The notes: generated from the letters alone by a model not told the origin. A stretch of DNA of 64,000 nucleotides from Amyelois transitella (GCF_032362555.1 NC_083526.1:4546001-4610000), one strand, 5' to 3'; shown: positions 42,700 to 57,000, counted from the first letter of the stretch. Made by a program: numbers and translations.

Positions 42700-45600
42700 A
42701 CAAGATACATACTCAAGGTAGCACCACGATTAATTTTAATTTGATAATTATTAAGATCTATATAATTAACGTTGTTGTTTTCAAATGCGCTTATACATGT
42801 GTGTGCTGGTATTTATGGGAAAGTAATTATTCTCATTTTTTGGTTGAAACAACGCTAAAATATTTTTATGTGATTCGTGAAGTGAACTACCTTACTCTCA
42901 ATACTTAATTATACTCGTATTAAGTCCTTAGACCATTTTATGTTTATGGAAAGGTAATATTAATTCTTGTAATACAAATAAGAATTATATTTGTATTAAA
43001 ATATCAGCCATTGTGTACTTACTAGTGTATATTTTATAAATAAATAATATGTTTGAATATTTGTTTTTTTCTTTTCGCTATCAACCAGAATTAATTAATT
43101 CTAAGTTCAACAATGTCATACCTACAATTTTACGGGTATATACTCCAAGGTCTGACTACCTAGAACGAAAAGACTCGATCATTTTCTTTACCAGTGGAAA
43201 TTTAGAGATCATCCTAACAAATATAGGTACATGCTAAAATTCTTTCATAAATAATATTTGCATCCCAAATTTTACTATGAAAGTCGAAATAAATTAAAAA
43301 GTAAGTTAAATATAAAAGTACATATAAAGTTTTCAACAAAATTGTGGAAGTTTACATATTATAAAAGATAATGTTACGATTAAGTATATGATTCAACTAT
43401 ACTAATAATTATAATATTCGTTCTGTTAAATTTATTTCTGAATTTTTGTACTGAACTGTATGACAATTTCTGCCAATACAGATTGCAACAGGATAATGAA
43501 TAAAAAAAAATAATATATTCACAATATTTTATTTGTCGAAACACATTCAATAGTAGATATTTTACAGATTTAATTTATTGAAAACTTACTTATTCTCTAC
43601 CGCATCAATATAATCGATTGAGTTATAATGAATTTAAAACAGATGGAAATCAAGATCTTAAAAGTCGTTGAAATAATTCCCAGGAAATTAAAAAGTTTAT
43701 TTAAAATAAAATACGCGGTAGAGAAAACTTCCTTAATGTTTCAGATTATATCTGAAAATTTTGATCAAAATTTATTACAAAATATATTCTTAAGATAAAT
43801 AAGATACTATAAAATGTCATTATTTCGTTTCCAAAAATGTCATTACCAAAACTAAAGTCTCTTAAAATTATAAAAAGTAAAGTTAATAAATACAAATACC
43901 TGCTATCTTCGCCTTAATTATCTAATTAAAGAAATTATAGAAATTCGGCTCGGATTTTGTATCTAATATTTTTTTTAAACCCAATTTGATTTACAAATAA
44001 GAAAATAAATTAATTTATATTTAGTCCAGTGGTTAAGATAAAATTACTTTTTTCAATTTTGTTAATTCTTTAAATAGTGGTTATTTGATAGAAAATTATA
44101 CCAGAAAAGTTAAGGCGAAGTTATACAAATAAACTCATTTTCGATTAAATCTTTCTCGATGCATAAATATATAAATCGTTATTTGAAAAAGTACAGTCAT
44201 TATAATAGTTATACTATGTTAATTATAAGTCTATTTTTCACAACATCTGAAAACTAGGTATTTGAAAGTTTTATTTTCCGTTACAATAGCAATGTCTTGC
44301 ATTAAAACTTAAATATTCGGTGAAAATAAAAAAATAATATATATTATAATAAATATGAGCAATTTATTATTTGTAATACAAAAAGAAATACATACGTATA
44401 TGGCCAGTATATATAAAGTTAATAAGTTTGCCAAAATATAGCAAATTTCATAAATAAAAATATTCATTATTGACGTGTCTTTTGTAACGAAAAACTGTTT
44501 CATCTATATCTATGTATAACAACAGCGAAATTGCACATTTCTTTCCCTTTCACACTCACTGCCCTGAGGCTTATATATTTTTTTTTCGAAATAAATAATA
44601 ATAAAAATGGTACATAATTCCTGTGGTAGGGTCTACACCTACAATCATATTTAAAATACAATAAATAAATAAAGACACGACTTCAAAAAATTGGAAAACA
44701 CACAAAGAATATTACACAGATATTAGGCACTATAATATATTTTTCTCGCAAATAAAGGAGGGTCCTTTTATCCATCATAACATAAAGCATTTCACTTAAC
44801 TAATACGAAAAATAATATGCCAGATTAAAGCATGATAAACTCTTAACACATTGGATCGTTGTACGAAACGTTACGTAATAACTTTGGTTTGTTTTGAATT
44901 AAAGCGTTTTAAACAACAAAGTGGTTTGTGAGTACTTAATTATTAAAATAATTATTTTTTAACAATTTAATATTGCACAGAACAGCTTCATAAGCAAATG
45001 GACGATAACGTCTTAGTAACTGTATTGCATTAAAGATACGACTAGCATCATAATACTCTCAACTTGATGATAAATGTAATAAAATTGCAATAAATTATTA
45101 ATTTAATTGAACGAGGTCGTAATAAACTTATGAAAATCCCTTATTCTTACACTTACAATTTACGGTATTCCCGTACTTAATTTCACAGGCCAAGAGAACG
45201 ATATTCTATTTTAAAAGTAAAGATTTTTCATTATTTTGTTTTTGATATTTTTTATGCAATTAATTTTAATTTAATAAAGAAAATTTTATAGCAAATTTTT
45301 AAAAATTCACAAATATAATTTAAGAAGTAACAATGTAATTTATTCTAACACATTTATGTTATTTTTAATCAAAAAAGAAAGTTACCAAGATCTGCCTAAT
45401 CATAATCAGACTAATTCAGTAAAATTAAAACTACATAAAACCAACCTTAAACTTTAAAGTTTTTCAGAAAAAAATTTTTGTTTTAGACAGATTTCGATAG
45501 TTTTAAAATAGAATCTCGCGAAGTAATACTAGATCACAGTCTATGTAAACAATACGTATAGATAAACATTTAGATATAACTAGTTCACAGGAAACATAGT

Positions 45601-47560
45601 AGGTACCGTCAAAACGACGAAGAGATTAAAATTCTACGTTACATTAGTTTTTCTAAAAATATTTTGACTGAACAAAATTGCGTCTAAATTTAATATATTT
45701 AAAATTATTTTGAAAAAAAAAGAATTAAAAAGAAGAAGATATGGAGACCCCATCTAAAACCGCGAAATAAATTTTTGTTATTTTTACTTATATTTTTTTA
45801 TTTGATTAAATTAATAATTTAAAATAAGGCTACGATTAATTGACTATTTGAAATTAGATAAGTCACATACCATTTAGAATTTCAAATTTACTAAATATTG
45901 CTATTAGCTACATAACAACTACCTTATGAATTTATTGTATAATTATATTAAAATTTTACGGCATCAAATTAATTAAAATTGTTTAAAATTTTAATGAATA
46001 AAAATGTTTTTGATTTAATTAAAATGTTAATAAATGAATTCTTTTCTTTGGTAAGTTTCGCAATTTTGTCCAATCAAACACGAAGAAGTTTCACATCTCA
46101 TATCACTACCTAATACGAAGTATCTAATAGTAGAAATGTACACTGAACGACTAAATACCAAAACGACTTAGGGCTTAAGACGACGAATACTTATGTATTT
46201 TTGAATATATTTCATTAAAAGTCACCCAGTTTGTTTGTTTATATGTAAACTTCTTATCGCATAAAAAAAATTAAATCATACAGTTGTTAATGGAGTCAGT
46301 TAACCAAATAAAAATATTATAATCCCAATTAAAAAAGGCAGCGGTGATGAATAGCACTGAGCATGCGCGATGATAAAATCAATTATTTCATTATGCATTA
46401 TTTGTATAGTTACTTGGAATTCTCAAAAATCATTGGATCATCGTTAAGGCATATGCCTTCTTTCTCTCTCTCAGTATATTATCTGTTATCTTCAGAATTA
46501 GACAGAGAGAGAGGGAAGATAATATGTCTTGTCAACGTAAGTAAGGTTACTTTCAGTCACAGGTACAGGTATCCTGGTGTAACTAGAAGTGGAAGTTCTT
46601 TAGTCACTTCTAACAATATCCAAAAAGTGTCAGGAACCATACTTGCCATGTGGACTTAGCTTAAGTCAAAATATTTCAAATACAAGGAATGCATTATAAA
46701 TATAAAATATTGTAAACATAATCGGTTTTTTAACAGAAGTCCAATACTATCTGACTGATCTTACCCACTTTCTGATAAAAGAATTGGTTATGACTAGAAG
46801 ATCTGTATTATCTAAAATATAGTTTTCTACTGTTTTATTTTCTTTTACACTACATTTGGATTTAGGTAAATGGGTGGTATTCCTATTATTGGTTTAATCC
46901 ACTATGAAATAAAATAAAATAAAAATATTTAGGTAATTATATACATTAACCTCTCAGGTAACTAAATAATAAAAATCTATTTTAAGTCCATAATGAAAAT
47001 CTATTTTGAATCTTCAAAAACGTAGGTATAATATAGATGATAATAACATCAAAGTATACGAACATCGTATTATCAACTAAAAATTTTATGGACGTGACAT
47101 CATATAGTATGTGGCATGGTATGACATGTACTGAAATCTGAACGTATGATGGAAATGTCGTCAATGCCCTCAGTTCCCGCGGATCTGTTGGTCAACTAGT
47201 CGATCGATTTGGACGGCTTCACTCTGTCCAGCTTCTCAGCTCTGTCGGTGCTGTTCTGGCTGTTCCTAGTTCAAAATAATGAAAAACTCTGTTAATTAGT
47301 GATTTGAAACATGTAAGTAAAATAAACATGCGTTATAATTCAACAGAAAATCTGCTAACAAAAAATTAAATTGTCATCCAAAAACTGGAAGTATCCTTCC
47401 ACGAAATTCCCTACGATATGAAGTCAATGAAAAAGGTCCAGCTTTTCCAACAAAATAAGTTCAGACCATGTATATGTTGAGATGCCATCTGAATGAGTTT
47501 CACTTTTTTACTTTCATAGCCACTGCCGTATGAACATCTTTTTTTATCATTTTAGTTATC
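42700..47560. other. AT-rich, repeat-poor intergenic stretch or long Pde6 3' UTR
   Basis: Nearly 5 kb without a supported coding exon and, unlike the rest of the window, without recognisable SINE-1, SINE-2 or RTE copies. It lies downstream of Pde6 on the minus strand; no RNA gene was recognised. An imperfect TC/GA-rich hairpin is at about 46458-46521. Confidence 0.5.
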
Positions 47561-47584
47561 TGACCTCGTTGGCTTTCTGAGGTC

Positions 47585-47810
47585 TCAAGCCAAAGGCAAA
47601 CGAAAGGTTTGTTCTTGTAATTTAGCTTTGTTAGCTAGTATTGTTTCGAGCGCTTCTTGATCACAGCACAAGTAGAGCTTCCCATTATGCTTTGTCTTGG
47701 CCATTTCCACTTTGCTGTGGTTGTTGCTTATCTCTGGAGCCGCTGCCGGCGGCTCCTTCTTTTTCATCATCATCTTCACTATCTATGAGAGTTCCTGGTT
47801 GCTGCAATAG
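47585..47810 (-). pseudogene. Duplicate of the last Pde6 coding exon, probably not used
   Basis: The minus-strand sequence repeats the core of the last Pde6 exon ([10 protein letters not shown], then AKTKHNGKL versus AKTKHKGRL). Here about 24 bp around the CaaX codons are missing or altered, so the frame reads through to LCCDQEALETIL and stops about 25 residues later. An acceptor-like TTCTATTGCAG lies just upstream, but from the phase left by the previous Pde6 exon every entry I tried meets an early stop or the wrong frame. Looks like a tandemly duplicated exon in decay. Confidence 0.55.
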
Positions 47811-48093
47811 AACCTAGGATCTTCTAACTAACTAACCTAAGTAATTTGGCGAGATTGCCGAGAATGGTTGTCTTTTGAACTACGCAATCCTAAAGTAGAA
47901 CAGAACCAATCTAAGGACAGGTTTGCTGTTATTTTTTCTGTAGAATTAGACGAGATTACGCAGAACGACTATCTTCTTTCTTCTTCAACCTAAAAGCTAG
48001 ACAAGAATCAAGCCGCGAATAGATTTGCCGTTGTTTTTTATATATTTAGCTTTACGTCTACCGCTTCTTGTTCACTTACCAGTTGAAACTTCG

Positions 48094-51000
48094 TCACAAC
48101 ATATGGCAGAGCCTCCCTTTATGCTTCGTCTTGGCCGGCTCCGCTGTGCTGTGGTTGTTGCTGATCTCTGGAGCCGCTTCCGTCGGCTTCTTCTCCACTT
48201 CTCTCGCTTCGTCGCGAGTGCTTGGAGCCGCGTAGAGAGATCTGAAGCAAGCTTCGGTTTTACTTTGATTTCATCTGTTGTTGATTTGTAAGATAGGATT
48301 ACTGATGGAAGAAATTTAATGGGGTTAAATATTTTTTGCATAGTAGTATTAATAATAATAATAATAAGGCGTCGGGACGTGACGACCCCATCGCCCCCTG
48401 GGTCACCTTCCCAGTGCAATCAGTCTCCGCAGGGCAGCTTGTGGCGAGCTGTTGGGGAGTAGCGACCCCACGGACCTGAGAGCTCCCAGGGGAGGCCCCT
48501 GTTCCTCGCCTCCGATCTTCCTTCGCCAAGGTCGGAGTGGAAACCGATGAGGGACAGGACCCCTACCTCTGGCTTGCCTTAACCGGCCGGTCAGAGTGGA
48601 GTCGCGAGAGCTATACGCTCGAAGGATGGAAGTGTAAAATGTCCTAACGCCGGGGGTGCCTGACTGGATTACCACGATTTCACGCCCCGCAGTCTCACCT
48701 CTCGACATCCTTAGCCACCCACACCGATGTTGCCCCTTTGTTGCTAATCATGGTGACTGATTTGAGGGGCCCATTTAGTGAGTGGCGAGTCACCACCTGC
48801 CACATAATAGTCACGTATTCATGATTATGGCAGGTGTCCGAACTTCTCCAGCAATAGCCCAGTTTAAATCCATCCAAACGTCAACTCCATAACCCATAAT
48901 CCTTTTCCTTGTTTTGTAATAGCTCCACCTCCTGCCGAGACCTGTTCATGGACATATCGTCTATTGATATGCCCGGGAACGGGTTTTGGCAGGAGAACAA
49001 CATAACATCAACTTCTCCAAAGGGCCTCTACGTGTTGGATTTATATCCCCACGCAAGCCTCTCAAAAATTCGGGGTGTATAGACCCGTGAAATCCAAGTG
49101 GAGAAATATAATAATAATAATAATCGTTTATTTCAGATAAAATCCATATCAAATGTTAGTACAATGTTCTTAAACCTATGTTAGTAGTTTATTTAAGTGG
49201 ATATTGGTCCAGTGTTTAAGTATGGGCCCATCCACCCTGCCAGCAATAACAGTGAGAAGGCTGTTGGAGCTAGCGTCCACCCTCCGCATCAGGGAGGCTA
49301 CCCTCTTCAGTATTACATCTGTCTGTTGTAGTAAGACCTCAAACTGTTAAAAATGGGATAATAATGTTAATTTATTCTGATTTGCACATGTAAAATATAG
49401 TTGTATGAGATAATCGTTTCAAAACTTAGAGTTCCGGATGGTTTTTACATAGTATATCCTGCATGACCAGATCTCTACCTTGATGATGATAAGAGATGCG
49501 TTATGTGTCTGTTACCGATAATTAAAAGGTGTAATTAAGGAGTGTTGCCTCTTTCTCTCAGAAATGGATGCAAAATTGAGGATATCAAAGTTTAGACAAA
49601 GTGCATGAGAAAAATGCCGGATTTCGAAGCTTAGCAGAAGATTGCAACTCAACACGTTAAGAACACACATTTATTTGAATTCTTACCTAGAAAGCTTATT
49701 CCTCGTCGACCTTGATGTCAAGTTAGTGCTCTTTCCCCTTCTCAAGGAGCTGAAGGAATGCTTGATAGGTTTGGCGATCACCATGCTGCTACTCTCAGAC
49801 AGAGGTTTATTGCAGTTGAGGGTAGTCACAGTGAATTCAACGTCTTTTATAGCCTCGTTCAATGCTGTGGAAAAGGAGTTTTAGTTTATATGAATAGAAA
49901 ATAGTATCAGAACTCTAATGAACAAAATGTTCGCTTAGATCAAAGTTAAATTAACTGTTAAACTTCGCGTTTTATCAGTTTCAGTAAGTGTTATTATATG
50001 ATCTTTTAAAGAAGGTTGTTAATTATATGTTAAATTTCAGTTCCCTATATACCAGTAGTTTCGGTTTTGCGTTTGTCTGTCAGAAAGCCAAAAGCGCAAG
50101 AGTGTATCTCTAATTTTTTGGTATTATTAATGCACCCTCCGTCAAAATTCTTGGGCTTGGTTTCCAGTTATTGGTAACTCAAAGGTTACCTATTACTAAT
50201 ATGAGTATATTATTGTTGTGTTTAATTTAATTCTTACCTGTAAATTCCTCTATGGGCTTATCAATAGTGTCATGATCGATCCACGTTAGTCCCATTTCCA
50301 CCTTCTCCGCTAAATCCTGCCATTTCTGTCTATTCTCCATGGTTCCAGTGTACAGTGGTAGGATCCAGGGGAAGGTGTCAGATAAAACCTTGTACAGTGG
50401 CCGGCAGATCGTGTCGATGAAGTTCACTTGCATTTGTGGTAACTCGTCTTTTTTCTCCCTGGAAGTGAAAATGTAAGTGTTGGAGACGATTCCGTCATGC
50501 TCCTGTTGTTTAACCCGCTTAATTTGATGCAAATTGTTTCGCAGAGCCAGGAGTGAGCCCATGATTAGCCCACTAGGTTTCATGTATTCAGTATCACCTA
50601 TCAGACCTGGGACGCCCTATTCTAATCTGGGACTGGGATCTTGGTTTTTGCATAAGGTAAAATTTATACTCGTAAGATAGTCTCTCCTTACGACATCTAT
50701 ACAAGACTGAGTTGATCTAATGCCTAAGTGCGGAAATCACTGTATATATACTAGAGAATAATAAAATTATAAAAATGCTATCTTTCTCATCTTTGCATGG
50801 CCTCGGCCTCAATTACTTTCGTCACAATCTGGGTTGTACTACCAAAAATTTTGTTTTTGCTACTCAAATATAAGTAGGCAGTTTAGCAACTTTTAATTAG
50901 ACCACTTTTAGAAAAAAGAGTCCATTCGGATGACGTTCGACAGGTAGTTTAAGATCTGCGGTTCATTTTCACCGGCCGAAGTGCCTAAGACATAAATAGC

Positions 51001-54000
51001 AAGACATTTCTGTCCCCTTATTGCCCAGCAGCTTCTTACCTATCCATCATCGCAATGGGTTGTTGGTTCAGCTGCAGCTTCTCCAGGTCTCCCTGGTCGA
51101 AGAACTCGTCTGCCACCAGTTTGGCCACTTTATGCTGGATCTCCCACGGCTTGGCGATCGCCGACACGTCGCATGCTGTCATCATCATGCCGCATAGCAC
51201 TGGAAGAAAATTTATTCAGTTTATTTATTAATTCATTCATTTATTTATTATTTATTTATTTTACACACCACAGTGTGCGAATATTAATAGTATGACAACC
51301 AAAGATTACAATACAAGTTTTAACTTGATTTTGTATCACAATTTTTAGTCGTCATAGTATTAATATGTGTATATGTACTATTTGTTGGTGTGTCATGTAA
51401 TAACATATTTTAGTATAGAGTGCTCTTTATTTCATTTAATCCATTAAGTCGCCAAAAGATATTTCATCGATTGGTAAGAGAGGGCTGGGTCGAAAACTTT
51501 GGATAAATGGAAATTTGATAAATATTCGAAGAAAGAGTGACTTAGAATTAGTATACACGTAAAGAAGGATTTTAATAGATACTAGAGAAAGCTGCTGTCT
51601 GTAGGTATATTTCTGCTGTAACTACGGAAAACTTACATTCCTTCTTCTCCGAGCTCTGCCAATCAAATTCGCCATTGTCGACGAGTTTGATGAAGTTATC
51701 CTTCTTCTTGAAGTACATGGCCAAGTCAGTCGACAGTATGGCTGTTTCAACTACCCGCATAACTGTTTTGTAGTCACAAGGGGAAAGCGCCTGAAAATGA
51801 AAAAAGAAATTCTCGATATTATAAATATATATATTTTTTAAAGTTATATAATATCACTGAAAAATAACAAGAACCGTATATTTATAAACTTCCTAGGAAA
51901 TTTATAAACTTTCGTAGGATTCTAAACGAGAGATGAAGGAACACGTGACTTATTCAACCAGTCAGAGCGCAAATGTCGTTTAGTTGTTGCTCATTACTTG
52001 TATTTTACGCGTGAGTTCGGTAAATTTGTTAATTTGCGAATATGTGGACGTAAGATAATAAATACGACTCTCGTTTAGACTATTACGAGAAGTTTATAAA
52101 TTTGCTGTTCTTATTATTTTCCGGTGACATTTATAATTAATTTAAAATACCTACTACTACGGATAATGTTATGAGTTTGAACATTGTATTCTAAGAAACA
52201 ATATTATAAAATTTTTAATTTAAAAGGAATTTTAGAATACTTTCAAAAATAATTATGTCCTCTTATTATAAATTAACTCCAAAATGAAATGCAAGAAATA
52301 AATAGATTTTTTTATAACTTTATCTACTGTGAACCCTTATTTTATAAAAGTTTGTCCAGTAAAAAGGTAAATTGTAACAAATAATCAACATAGTCACCTG
52401 GAATATATTATTACTTTCGCTGTTCAATATCATAACGCACTGGTCAAAATGGTGGTGTTCCATCGTCGAAGTCGTATACAAAATCGCCAGAGGACTTTCC
52501 GTTTTCGTCTGAAAAGCATTATTCGTCCCTCTATGGTCCAAATCGTGGCATAAACAAGCAACTAACAGACCAAGGATTTCTAAGTCTGACATTAGTTTCT
52601 CCATTTTCCCCGTTTTCAACATGGCGAACATGGTCTGAGCTACGTTTAGAGCGTGGCGCCAGTTGTGGTATTTCACTGGACGATAGTTCTTCTTCACGCT
52701 TAGTATCCATCTGCATAATACCTGGAATTTGTAGATTTTTGAATAAGTCAAATTCAGCAAATTTACATTCTTCACTGTACCAACAATGTTTTACTAAGCT
52801 TTTATAAGTAAATTGTATGCTTGAAACCGACCCGTTTATACTTGACCCGTTATGAGAACTGAATGCAATAGTCTCGTCTTCAAGAGCAGATTTTGGATAA
52901 AAATCCATACATATAATAAAACAGTAACTGAACTTGTGTCTGTACATTAAAGATATTTAAGAAAAAAATTATAGGGGGTCTTTTTAGGGTCAATAGTTTG
53001 TTAGTGTTTGTACGCGCATCACGCAATATCTACCGAACGGATCTGAACGAAATTCGGCACAGATATAGTTAGTAACCTGGATTAGAATATAGGATACTTT
53101 TTATCCTGAAATTCTGTCCCAAGGGGATGAAATACGGGGTGCAAGTTTGCATGGAACTTCGTAATTTTTTTGTTATAATTGAATATTTTTTTATGCGTTG
53201 TATAGGCCATTTATCGAGGACGGCTTTATGCTATATAACATTACGCTGCAACTATAAGAAGCAAAGAAATAATGCAAAATGTGAAAAAAACGGGGAAAAT
53301 TATTCATCCTTGAGGGCTTCAATGATGCCCAAAATAACTGTTCCACGCGGACGAAGTTGCGGGCACAGCTAGTAATCAATAAGAGACTGAAATAACTTAC
53401 ATCGTAGGGTATGTGGAATTTCTCGACGAGATTACATTGAAGGAACATTCTCAAAGTCGCCCGACAAGTATCTTCATCTGACAGTTCCAAATCTGGAAGA
53501 AATAGATTTTAATAACATATTTTACTTAGGAAAGTCAGCATTTGTATGACGGAAAAATATATCTTGAATTTTATATCACTAGGTACATGTTTGACACAAT
53601 TTTTATAATTGACTTATACAATTAATGATTTCGCTCTTTAGTAATCTATACATTAGCATATAGTTATAGCATTCTTACAAGATTCATTGGAAAAGGGAAA
53701 AAAGAGTTCCACTTATTTAAAACATGACCGAGATTAAAGACCTTCAACAAAGGGCATAAATTTAAATTTGATGAAATCTGCAGATCTCTTTCTCCTGATT
53801 TAATCTCAATTGCATCCTTACCACTCTGGATAGGAGCCCGGGGTATACCTTAGACCATGGATCCTGGATTGGGTGTGTTAGGTTTTTACACCCCCGCAAC
53901 CTTTTGTAAACCGGACCCATATTGGATCGATCATGGTTGCACATTCAGGCAACTGGATTTGCCTGAATTTGCAGGGTTCCTCACGATATTTTCCTTCACT

Positions 54001-57000
54001 GTTAGCTCATGGATGGATCCTGCAGATCATCAAATTATTATTCAAATGACATAGACAAATCATAAACTTACCATGGAATTGAAAGCTGTATAGATTGTAG
54101 GTCTCAGCTGAGGGTATGACGTCACGGCTCAGTTTCTCAGTGTCCTCCGCCGAGGCCGTGGCGTGGTATGAGAGACACTCTAATGCCACCTAAATTATGT
54201 GAATAAAAATAGGTTAAATTTGAGCGAGGAAATGGCAAGAACTATTTCATAACTCATCAGAGTCGTTTCATTAATACAGGTAGAGCAGTGCCTCATTTAT
54301 GATCGTTCTTATTTATATTTGTTTCGAATCTGTTTACACCAAAAGCAAAACTATGAGGAAACGCCGGTGAAATGAAAATACCACGACCACATTATAATAC
54401 ATTATTAAATATCTTTATTTAGGAACAAATAATTAGTTGTCATAGGCGTTCGATGCCCGACGCTACGCTAGCCAAACTGTGAAACCCCTTTAAAAATTTA
54501 AGCGGTTATTATAAAAATAAACAAAAAGTACTTGCCTTCTGTTTGGCCATCAGCTTGCAAGCGTTCTCATACATCTGCGTGTTGTGGATGCCGAGGCCGC
54601 AGAAGATGGCGAACGCTTCGAATATAGATACGTCGCCCTCTGTGAACTGGGAGCCGTTTTCCTGCAACAATTGATTATGATCCTATTAATTAAAAACTTA
54701 TTTGCTATTACCTGAAAATAAAATCCTACCTCATTCTATTATTATAAGTCCCGAAGCATCACATGTAGTGTTCAGACAATTTCATCTAGAAACATTGCCA
54801 TGTGTGAGGTTTAAATTTCTATTTGTGTTAACCTCAGGTAAATTTTGATAGGTGTCAATTCTGACTGGTAATTAGCATTTAATCATCGAACCCCTCGAAC
54901 TACTGGAATTATGTGATCGGAATCGAAAGTATAAAAACATTGCTTATCGGTAAATTCATTACAATACCATCTAGTGGAAATCGGTGGAACTACTCGTACA
55001 ACGAGATCAGTACATAATTATAGTTGCGTGTCCACTCCTAAAAAGTTCAGAGAAATTACATATATTACGCTGTGGATAGAAAAAATTAGTTACCTAGTAA
55101 TAATAGAATACCTTATTAATAAGCTGAGCTACGCCAATAACATCTTTATTAGCATTGACAATTGGCATACACAGCATTGTCCTAACGTTGACAGCATCAT
55201 CGTTGACAGGGTCATCGCTCTCCATGTTGTTCTCTCTTCTCCACTCGTCTACGTCGGATATGTTCAACGCTTTGTTGGATTGGGCCACCTGAAATAATTT
55301 TTGTAATTTGTCAAATTACTGCTCTAACTATATCATCTTTGCATGTTGCCAATTGCATCCTCAGTTGTTATATTTAGGTGTTGCTTCCGACATACTTCCG
55401 TCCACTTATCCCTTTTTTAAACCCGGATAATGCATTTCAAAAACGGAGGGAAAAAAGCTTTGCAATGATAAAATGCCCGAACGAATGCCGGTATCTGCTA
55501 AGAAGTGAAGATATATTGCAGCTAACAAAGACTTATAATTGCGAATAAGAGGATTTCCATTTTGTCCAAAACTGAAACTTATAAAAAGAGATAACATACA
55601 TAGTCTGGATTATAGACCTTACCTTCAATGCAATAGATGCTAAAGTTGACTTAATATCGTGTCGAGGCGTGAGCGTGGTCTTCGATTGCTTAGCCCCAAG
55701 TTCGAAGAGTGTGTTGAAGCGAGTAGGGGCTGGTGGTGGTAATGCTGGTATTGTTGACGTGTTCGTTCCCGGTCGCTGAAGAATGCGTTCCAGGTGACTC
55801 TGAAATTTAGTCGTATATGAAGTTTAGTTTACTACTCAAATTTTGGGTTACAATTGCTCTGATCAGAAATCGGATCTTATTCCTAATTCTATGGTATACT
55901 TCGACACTTTACTATAGCTGGAAAATTATAGTAAATGAAAAATAGTTAATGTTGAGCAAATATGGTCAACCACTTCATCGTAAACTTTTCTTTCAAATTA
56001 CCGATTCGCAATGATCCGTATCCAAAATGAAGACTGCACACCGATCACATTTCAACAGCTCTCTAGCTTCGGTCATGATCTTCGTGACCAGGCATTCCAG
56101 ATTGCTCTGCTCCTCAAATATACTCCTAGCTAGTGCCAGTAGGATCTGGTTCCTCTTGTATTCGAGTACGGAGGATTCGAATAACTGCGCGTTTTGGATA
56201 CCGATGCCGCAGAAAGTGAGGTACCGTCGGAACACTTCCACGTCGTGTGGGGAGAATTCTTTTGAACCTTTAAATATAAATGGAATAAATGAATTAATGA
56301 AAAGTGAAGTAGGAAAAACAATTACAACTGTTGATGTGGATACCGTTGAAGGCAAGGGGTTAGCTCAAAAAATAACTAAGACCGACACAATTTGGACAAT
56401 CAAAAATAACCGATTACCGGTAGCTGGCTAGAGAGAATTGACGGATAACGGGGCATGCAATAATGTAGAGGTGTATATTTGCTAATGGATAATTCTATAT
56501 TCTGGAATTTATTTACCACATTACAAGAAAATAGTAGGTACTCAGTATTTACCGTCAGTCTTATTAATGATCTGCGCCACGCCAACAACATCACCCTCGT
56601 AGTTACATATCGGCATGCATAGTATGAGTTCCGTTTTGTATCCTGTTCGTGCGTCAATCTCTTTATTGAACCTGAAAAAGATTAAAGCTCGCTTTAATAT
56701 GATTTGAAGATCAGAATAATAAGTTTAAGTCTATAGAAGTGGTGAGTACTGGTAAACGTGTCGTAGCACCTGATGGTAGTCATCACAATCATTCGAGATA
56801 ATGGTTTCATATTGAATTTCAATTCTGAGTTTTCTGACATTTCACAGCTTTAGTGCGAAACTTTGCAAGACGACGATAAGTTCCTATAGTTTCAAATAAG
56901 CTATATGGCATTTCTGTTGTATTTTTCCCAATTTCTGAGAACCTCTATTCTCAGAAATTGGTTTGGTTTAGTAAAAAATACTGAACCAAAGGGTCACTAA

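Noticed and set aside
48072-48708. Basic 100-115 codon minus-strand open frames around the last Pde6 exon and inserted element
   Set aside because: The real Pde6 exon uses a different frame, confirmed by phase and CaaX end; the others lie in retroelement sequence.
49206-49370. Alternative last exon of Pde6 (frame ending in PILKHWTN)
   Set aside because: An acceptor-like TTTTTAACAG exists, but the phase left by the preceding exon would put it out of frame, and a simple-repeat tail follows.
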